Positions 1-4,766 of a stretch of 11,119 nt of DNA are shown here, piece after piece. The stretch is taken from contig JBBRHF010000147.1 in the NCBI GenBank assembly GCA_038223055.1, positions 1 through 11,119 on the forward strand. Reading direction: 5' to 3'. The notes under the pieces are model-generated. The model was not told the DNA's origin. It was given only the letters and a program-made list of their open reading frames with translations, and did not search any database. Within the stretch, counting starts at the first letter, position 1; every line of letters starts with the position of its first letter. Origin of the DNA: JBBRHF01 sp038223055. GTDB lineage: Bacteria > Actinomycetota > Actinomycetes > JACCUZ01. A program made the position numbers and the translations under genes.

Positions 1-219
1 GTGCACGCCCTGGAAATGTCCGAAGGCTGGACCGCACAGGCCGCGGACCCCTCACCAACGACCGCTCCCAGGCGCCGCTCGCCCCGCCGCACCGGCGCAT
101 AGACCCCCAGCCAAGCGAATCCCCGCCTCAGGCCGCGCCCTCAGCCGGCCGCCCGCAATCGCTCCGAGGCCAAACTGCCAGGTCGCAGGCCATCCTCGCC
201 ACCACTCACCCATCCCTCC

Positions 220-593
220 AGCGGAGCCGCACCCAAAAAGACATCGCGCCTGAGCAACTTGTCGATGCGATCCGTGTCATCGCGAACGGCGAAGCCCTGC
301 TCTCTCCGACGGTCACCCGCCGGTTGATCGAGGAGTTCGTCCGGCGCCCGCCGGACGACGCGCGCCCGCGCCGAAGGAACTCGAGGCGCTGACGGCCCGC
401 GAGGCCGAGATCTTGCGCTTGGCCGGCTAGCGCTAGCGGGCTGTCCAACGCCGAGATCGCGGCGCAAGCATTCGTGAGCGAGCCAACCGTCAAGACCCAC
501 GTCGCACAGATCCTGATGAAGCTGGGCCTTCGCGACCGCGTGCAGGTCGTCACCTACGCCTACGAGCACGGCCTCGCGAAGCCCGGGCAGTAG
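220..593 (+). pseudogene. Broken NarL/LuxR-type response regulator, C-terminal part
   Basis: This is a remnant of a two-component response regulator. The readable protein runs from the end of the receiver domain (DIAPEQLVDAIRVIANGE, from 240) into a LuxR-type helix-turn-helix (LTAREAEILRL, then LSNAEIAAQAFVSEPTVKTHV) and stops at TAG 591-593. It needs frame changes to be read. About two extra bases near 358-366 move the frame and expose TGA at 390-392. About ten extra bases at 422-437 create TAG at 428-430 but restore the original frame. A further one-base shift is likely near 238-240 (ASG...KK before DIA). The phospho-acceptor half of the receiver is not recognisable upstream. The intact family is about 210-230 aa and binds DNA after phosphorylation by a sensor kinase; none is visible here. 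The family call is firm. That it is non-functional is inferred from the stops, and sequencing error is possible but less likely with several indels. Confidence 0.8.
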
Positions 594-948
594 CGGTGGT
601 CGTTCGCCGCTTGACCTGGCGCCATGACAGATTTATGACAGTCGGGCGATGCTTCGCGTTTGTCCGACGGGCCGCGGCAGGTGTCGCGCAGCTTGAGTCA
701 GCGGAGCTTCTCAAGCGGTTTCGCGCCAGCGCCCTTTGAGCGTCACAAGGGGAGGGTGTGATGGGACGGGCGATGCGTTGGACGACGTGTTCTTCGCCCT
801 ACTGCTTGGTGTGACCATGGGCTTGGGCTCAGGCCCGGCTAGACGCTATGAAGGCAAGGGGCTGAGGCCTGGCTCACAAGTGGACGTGGGTTGCCTGCGA
901 GAGGCTTGCGCCTGTCCGAGGTAGAGCCACAAGTTGCGGGAGGCCTCA
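594..948 (+). other. Non-coding region between response-regulator remnant and IS110 transposase
   Basis: I find no convincing gene in these 355 bases. The region holds the promoter-like stretch at 611-641, a 7-bp stem-loop (GCTTGAG 691-697 with CTCAAGC 710-716) and, closer to the transposase, a segment with extended pairing potential (about 841-949). In that segment CTGAGGCCT (862-870) can pair with AGGCCTCAG (941-949), and GGCTC (871-875) with GAGCC (924-928), enclosing a small hairpin of GCCT (893-896) with AGGC (902-905). The left end of the insertion sequence must lie in this stretch, but IS110 elements usually lack clear terminal inverted repeats, so I cannot place it. Confidence 0.5.
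611..641 (+). promoter_or_regulatory. Promoter-like -35/-10 with overlapping 11-bp-spaced direct repeats
   Basis: TTGACC at 611-616 and TATGAC at 634-639 are separated by 17 bases, a good match to a housekeeping-type promoter. ATGACAG occurs twice, at 624-630 and 635-641, with an 11-base period that overlaps the -10. An 11-base period is typical of tandem binding by winged-helix (OmpR-class) regulators. No intact gene follows directly: the next coding sequence is the IS110 transposase over 300 bases downstream. The promoter may therefore have served a gene that was lost. This is a sequence match only. Confidence 0.3.
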
Positions 949-949
949 G
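841..949 (+). ncRNA. Candidate IS110 bridge RNA or structured 5' leader
   Basis: IS110-group elements encode a structured guide (bridge) RNA in the non-coding end upstream of the transposase. Here the 3' arm of a 9-bp stem (941-949) covers part of the GGGAGG ribosome site (938-943) and the first base of the GTG start at 949. It pairs with 862-870, with further nested pairing at 871-875/924-928 and 893-896/902-905. The pairing is seen directly; the identity as bridge RNA is inference from family knowledge. A simple translation-blocking leader, or chance in GC-rich DNA, are alternatives. Confidence 0.3.
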
Positions 950-2034
950 TGAGACATCAGCGTACGTCGGTGGGTTTGGACGTGCATGCCAGGTCGGTGG
1001 TGGCTGCGGCGTTGGACGGGGTGACCGGGGAGATCTCGAGGGCGAGGTTGACCCCGCAGCACAGCGAGGTGCTGCGTTGGGTGAACGGGTTGGCGGGTCC
1101 GGTCGCGGTGGCCTATGAAGCGGGCCCGACCGGGTTCGGAGTGGCCAGGTTCCTGACCGCGGCCGGGGTCGACTGCCGGGTCGCGGCGCCCTCAAAATTG
1201 CAGCGCCCGGTCGGTGACTGGGTCAAGACCGACGCCCGGGACGCGTTGCACCTGGCCAAGTTGGTACACCTGGGCGAGATCGTGGCGGTCACCGTTCCGG
1301 GGGTGGAGCAGGAGGCGGCGCGGGATCTGGTGCGGGCTCGGGACGACGTGCGGGGGGACTTGATGTCCGCCCGACGCCGGGTCTCGAAACTGTTGCTGCG
1401 CCAAGGGATCGTGTACTCCGGCGGGAAGGCCTGGACCGGGGTGCACGACCGGTGGCTGCGGGGGCAACGGTTCGACCAGCGGGGCCCGCAGGTGGCGTAC
1501 GAGACCGCCTACGACACGATGCTGGCCACGGTGGACCGCCGGGACCGCCTGGACGCGGCGATCGAGGTGATGGCCGCGGAGGGTGAGTTCACCGCGGTGG
1601 TGCACCGGCTGGGTTGCCTGCGCGGGGTCGCCACCTTGACCGCGTTCGGGTTGGCGGTGGAGATCGGAGACTGGCACCGGCCGGACGGGCGCAGCATCGG
1701 CCCGTACCTGGGTCTGGTGCCCACCGAGTCCTCCACCGGCTCCTCACGCTCCCAGGGTGGGCTGACCAAGACCGGCAACGGGCATGCGCGCCGGTTGCTG
1801 GTCGAGGCGGCCTGGCACCACCGGGCGCCCTACCGGGCCTCCAGCGTGGCGATGCGCCGCCGATGGGACCTGGCCGGGCCGGCCGCCCGGGCTCGCGGGC
1901 ACGCCGGCAACCAGCGCCTGAACGCCCGCTGGGCCGGGTTCACCGCACGCAACAAGAGGTCCGTGGTCGCCAACGCCGCGATCGCGCGCGAACTCGCCGG
2001 ATGGTGCTGGTCGTTGGCTGTCCTCGAGGAGTAA
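949..2034 (+). CDS. IS110-family transposase (DEDD recombinase)
   Basis: This 361-residue transposase moves its own element by RNA-guided recombination, as established for the IS110 family. The N-terminal RuvC-like domain carries the four acidic residues in classical positions: D11 (VGLDVHA), E57 (YEAGPTG), D95 and D98 (TDARDA). A coiled middle segment follows. The C-terminal Transposase_20-type domain has LRGVATLTAFGLAVEIGDW, YLGLVPTESSTGSS with candidate nucleophilic serines S261/S262, and GGLTKTGNGHARRLLVEAAW. Start: GTG at 949 has GGGAGG at 938-943, five bases upstream. A TTG at 934 in the same frame would add five residues but has no ribosome site. I see no internal stops, so it is probably functional. 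It differs from the second IS110-type transposase at the right end of the window, whose C-terminus carries an AKNRALHQLEAMGY-type tail absent here. Confidence 0.93.
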   Translation: MRHQRTSVGLDVHARSVVAAALDGVTGEISRARLTPQHSEVLRWVNGLAGPVAVAYEAGPTGFGVARFLTAAGVDCRVAAPSKLQRPVGDWVKTDARDALHLAKLVHLGEIVAVTVPGVEQEAARDLVRARDDVRGDLMSARRRVSKLLLRQGIVYSGGKAWTGVHDRWLRGQRFDQRGPQVAYETAYDTMLATVDRRDRLDAAIEVMAAEGEFTAVVHRLGCLRGVATLTAFGLAVEIGDWHRPDGRSIGPYLGLVPTESSTGSSRSQGGLTKTGNGHARRLLVEAAWHHRAPYRASSVAMRRRWDLAGPAARARGHAGNQRLNARWAGFTARNKRSVVANAAIARELAGWCWSLAVLEE

Positions 2035-2347
2035 CCCACGTCCGGTCCCGGTGACGGTGGCGACGGCAGCGCCTGGGAGCGACCCGCGAACGCCCTATGA
2101 GCAGTCCCAGACCAGCAATGGCCTAAGGCCACGCTCGATCTCTAGACCCGCGGTGAAGCTCCAGCCGAACATCCCGTCCTGCGGTAGCCAACCCGCGCAT
2201 ATCAGACTGACCGCGCGTCGACACCGACACGCCCCTCACCACCTTGCCGCCGGGACCGGTCACAGAGGCGGCACCCCGGAACCCATCTGGGGTGCTGCCT
2301 CGCCATGCCCACTTGACAGCCGGGCCTACACATCAGGGCGTGACTCC
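2035..2347 (+). other. Non-coding right flank of the IS110 transposase
   Basis: I see no convincing gene in these 313 bases. The stretch contains a small perfect hairpin (TGGCC 2119-2123 with GGCCA 2127-2131) and a strong 13-bp hairpin at 2265-2301. It is compositionally less G+C extreme and less codon-like than the genes around it. In the IS1111 subgroup of the IS110 family the guide RNA lies downstream of the transposase, so this region is the alternative home for it. The stretch ends where the remnant IS5-type transposase begins on the opposite strand. Confidence 0.5.
2265..2301. terminator. Strong 13-bp stem-loop, terminator or ncRNA element
   Basis: GAGGCGGCACCCC (2265-2277) pairs with GGGGTGCTGCCTC (2289-2301) over 13 consecutive pairs, one of them G-U, with an 11-base loop. 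No run of T follows on either strand, so it is not a classical intrinsic terminator. It lies between convergent genes (IS110 transposase on plus, IS5 remnant on minus), where it could end transcription from either side. It could equally be a structural part of an IS-encoded RNA. Confidence 0.5.
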
Positions 2348-2865
2348 TTATTCGAGCCAGAGCAGGATCGAGGCGAGAACGACTCCGCCGCGGTAGATGA
2401 CGACGTTCTTGTCGTAGCGGGTGGCCGGGCCACGCCAGTTCTTGATCCGATTGAAGCCGCGTTCGACGGCGGTGCGTCCCCTATAGCGGTCGGGGTCGAA
2501 GTCAACGGGTCGACCACCGGCGGAGCCGCGGCGCTGACGGTTGGCGATCTGATCCGAGCGCTCGGCGATGACGGTGACGATTCCGCGGGAACGCAGATGC
2601 TCGCTGTGGGCACTGGCCGAGTACGCCCTGTTGGCCGGCAGGGCATCGGGTCGGGTCCGAGGGCGGCCGCGGCCCAGTCGCGGGACCGCAACATGGCCAT
2701 TGACAGCCGGGGCCGACCAGGATCACCAGCGGCCGGCGGCGGCCGTCGACGATCGCGTGGGTCTTGGTGCTCAGCCCGCCGCCGGAGCGGCCTATCCCGT
2801 GATCGGGTGCTTCGTCCCTGGGCTCAGGCGGATTCTTGTCACTCGACGCTGCCCCTGTGACAAGC
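2348..2865 (-). pseudogene. IS5-family transposase remnant, 5'-truncated and frameshifted
   Basis: Reading the minus strand, two pieces of one IS5-family DDE transposase are visible. The upstream piece contains GIGRSGGGLSTKTHAIVDG and RPLVILVGPG (ends near 2708). The downstream piece, in another frame, contains VAVPRLGRGRPRTRPDAL, NRAYSASAHSEHLRSRGI, GSAGGRPVDFDPDRY, then AVERGFNRIKNWRG, ATRYDKNVV and a C-terminal GGVVLASILLWLE before TAA at 2350-2348. The expected GQAGDSPM-type link is missing, so an out-of-frame deletion lies near 2690-2710. The usual LADKAYS active-site segment reads LPANRAYS, losing its aspartate; the C-terminal glutamate (AVERGF) is kept. The N-terminal domain is absent or unrecognisable before the phospholipase gene at 2949. 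The family is certain and the inactive state very likely. Confidence 0.85.
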
Positions 2866-2948
2866 CGGGCGTTGGCCGTACGGCTTTCATCGTTGTGTCG
2901 CAGCGGGAAGGCATGGCATCAACGTCGCCAGCCGCAAGGCGACTCCCC

Positions 2949-4412
2949 TCAGAATGCGTCGCGTCGCCGCAGCTTTCGAGGTCGGCCGTCCGGGTCGTAG
3001 GCAAGGCGGTACATCGGTGTTGCCCAGAGCCGCGCGGCGCGGGATACGGGAGCGGGACGATGTGGTCGGGCGCGGCTGCCCGGCGACGTGGTGCGTTCTC
3101 GCCAGAGTTCGCTCGCGCCGTCGATGCTGGCGAGCCGCGGGTCGTGGAGCGGCAGGCCAAGATGTTCAGACCACAGGGCGGTACGTAGACGTCGCGGTAG
3201 GTGGCCGTCTGTGTCGACGACCGCGCAGGTCAGCTCCGAGTCATGCGTCCAGGAACGACGGTTGAAATTGTCGGAGCCGCACGTCATCCACTCGTCGTCG
3301 ATGATGCAGACCTTCGCGTGCACGTAGACCGGGGTGCCGCCCGCGTTTTCAAGGTCATAGGCCGCGAAACGCCCGCCGCCTGCCTCGGCAAGCAGTTCCA
3401 TCGCCTGCAGCTGACCCAGGCGATTGGGCGGCCCGCTGACCCGGCCGTCTTCGTCGGGAAAGCGCGGGACGACAACGATGACCTCCAAGCGCGGTGCCCG
3501 GCGGAGCGCTTCGGCCAGCGTGCGCGCCACAATGTCCGACCACAGGTACTGGTCCTCGAGATAGACCAGCCGAGTAGCCCGGGCGAACGCACGCTCATAG
3601 GCGCGGGCGATCGTGCGCTCGCCCTGGGGGGCGAACGGGAACGCGGGCCGCTTGTACGGGTAGGTGCGGAGCACCTGCACCTGATGTGGACCCGCGAGCG
3701 TCGCGATCGTCGCGCCGTCCGGAACTGGGGTCGCGTGCCGCGGCATGCTGGCGGCCCGCTGCAGCACCCGCCGGTAGGGGTTGCGATGGTCCAGCGGCGT
3801 CGGGTCGTTCCATCTCTGGATGAACGTCGCGAGGACGTCGTGCACCGCTGGCCCATGGATCTCGAGCATCGCGTCATGCCAGGGGGGGTGCGGCCCGTAG
3901 CGACCATCCATGGGTTGGCTCTGCGGGTCGCCAGCGTGAGCGGCATCGTCGCGACGACAGTGACACAGGTCGATGCCGCCGACGAAAGCCACATCTGCGT
4001 CGGGTCGGCCAGGGTGGCGGACGACGACCATCTTCTGATGGTGCGAACCGCCCCGACGCACGCGCTGGTCGAGCAACGCCTCACCGCCGGCGTCGTTGAT
4101 CTCCGCGCCGAGCTTCTGGTTCTCCTGCGCGCTGAACGACGCGCGATCGCTGTGCGAACGCCAGAGCAACCCCCGCGTCTGAACGCCGCGGCTCGCCGCC
4201 CGGCACAGCAATTCCCTTGCCGACGGCCCTTCAGGTGCCAGCAACTCGTCGCCGTCACCTCGCCAGTCTGTGAAATAGACCTGATCACCAACACCGGCCG
4301 CGCCGACCACCTCGATCAAGCGAGCGAAGTACCCAGCGCCGTGCACCAGCGGGATGACGAGATTCCCGCTGGACCAGGGACGCACAGCCCGCGGCAAGAA
4401 CCAATCACTCAC
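2949..4412 (-). CDS. Phospholipase D-like protein with two HKD-type motifs
   Basis: This 487-residue member of the phospholipase D superfamily probably hydrolyses or transfers phosphodiester bonds in phospholipids; the substrate cannot be read from sequence. The first half-site is H125-Q-K127 (GGSHHQKMVVV) followed by VAFVGGIDLCHCRRDD. The second is H365-A-K367 with D372 (VYVHAKVCIIDDE), followed by GSDNFNRRSW. The first motif lacks the usual Asp after HxK-x4 (it is R132); my recollection is that this is usual in this bacterial subgroup. The LEDQYLWS block (about 285-292) is also typical. I see no signal peptide or membrane segment, which suggests a cytosolic or peripheral location. Start: GTG at 4412-4410, with AGGAG about eleven bases upstream. 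The length is normal and there are no internal stops. The 3' end directly borders the IS5 remnant, but the C-terminus (YDPDGRPRKLRRRDAF) looks natural. Confidence 0.9.
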   Translation of the reverse strand: MSDWFLPRAVRPWSSGNLVIPLVHGAGYFARLIEVVGAAGVGDQVYFTDWRGDGDELLAPEGPSARELLCRAASRGVQTRGLLWRSHSDRASFSAQENQKLGAEINDAGGEALLDQRVRRGGSHHQKMVVVRHPGRPDADVAFVGGIDLCHCRRDDAAHAGDPQSQPMDGRYGPHPPWHDAMLEIHGPAVHDVLATFIQRWNDPTPLDHRNPYRRVLQRAASMPRHATPVPDGATIATLAGPHQVQVLRTYPYKRPAFPFAPQGERTIARAYERAFARATRLVYLEDQYLWSDIVARTLAEALRRAPRLEVIVVVPRFPDEDGRVSGPPNRLGQLQAMELLAEAGGGRFAAYDLENAGGTPVYVHAKVCIIDDEWMTCGSDNFNRRSWTHDSELTCAVVDTDGHLPRRLRTALWSEHLGLPLHDPRLASIDGASELWRERTTSPGSRARPHRPAPVSRAARLWATPMYRLAYDPDGRPRKLRRRDAF

Positions 4413-4766
4413 GGGTTAACGATCTCCTAGACCACGCACCGGTGTCCCGCCGGGGCGCCACGAAGCACGCCGCAGTCGCCAAACTTCTCCACTGATGACA
4501 CACGGTCGCGTGAGAGCCTGTCGCTTGCCACACTGTGACTGTGACGAGCCGGGGGGGTCTATACCCGGCGGTGCGGATCGCCGGTGAGTGCCATCCTGGG
4601 GGCGCTGGGTTGCCTCCCGCCGCGCTGCTGGGGCGGTGCCCGGTCTTGTGACACCACTGATGGGTGTGGTCAGGACCGGTATCAGCGGCCCTGTTGACCG
4701 CATCGCTATCTTCGACGAAGCCGTCTCCTTCTTCCCTTGCCGCCGTTCGCCTTCCCGGAGGTGTTG
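4413..4766. other. Divergent intergenic region between PLD-like and oxidase genes
   Basis: These 354 bases separate two divergently transcribed genes, so promoters for both must lie here. I see no gene. Features noted: AGGAG for the phospholipase gene near 4424-4428 (minus); a small stem CCGGG 4549-4553 with CCCGG 4564-4568; the imperfect stem-loop at 4640-4679; and GGAGG at 4757-4761, five bases before the oxidase ATG. TTGACC at 4694-4699 resembles a -35 box, but no good -10 sits at the proper distance. I could not assign a firm promoter. Confidence 0.5.
4640..4679 (+). promoter_or_regulatory. Imperfect stem-loop in the leader of the oxidase gene
   Basis: CCGGTC (4640-4645) can pair with GACCGG (4674-4679), and ACACC (4651-4655) with GGTGT (4663-4667). 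These are separated by an asymmetric internal loop of five and six bases and closed by a seven-base loop. It ends 87 bases before the oxidase ATG. It could be an operator, a leader element or chance; no T-run follows. Confidence 0.3.

Larger units (their letters stand above)
740..2340 (+). mobile_element. IS110-family insertion sequence (approximate limits)
   Basis: The element is defined by the complete transposase at 949-2034 and by long structured non-coding flanks on both sides. The limits given are guesses: the family generally has no clear terminal inverted repeats and makes no or minimal target duplications, so the ends cannot be fixed from one copy. The left end must lie after the response-regulator remnant (593). 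The right end must lie before or near 2347, where the IS5-type remnant begins. The size of about 1.6 kb or less fits the family. Confidence 0.5.

Noticed and set aside
141..569. Minus-strand open frames over the response-regulator remnant
   Set aside because: The plus strand carries the recognisable LuxR-type helix-turn-helix; the minus frames are shadows.
2051..2860. 269-codon plus-strand open frame downstream of the IS110 transposase
   Set aside because: It runs antisense to the IS5 transposase remnant, has no family motif, and its first part is the structured non-coding flank.
3201..4430. 409-codon plus-strand open frame opposite the PLD-like gene
   Set aside because: No recognisable motif; the minus strand encodes both HKD-type motifs and the family-specific blocks, so this is a GC-driven shadow.
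4694..4722. TTGACC at 4694 as the oxidase promoter
   Set aside because: No acceptable -10 sequence occurs 16-18 bases downstream, so the match was not listed as a promoter.
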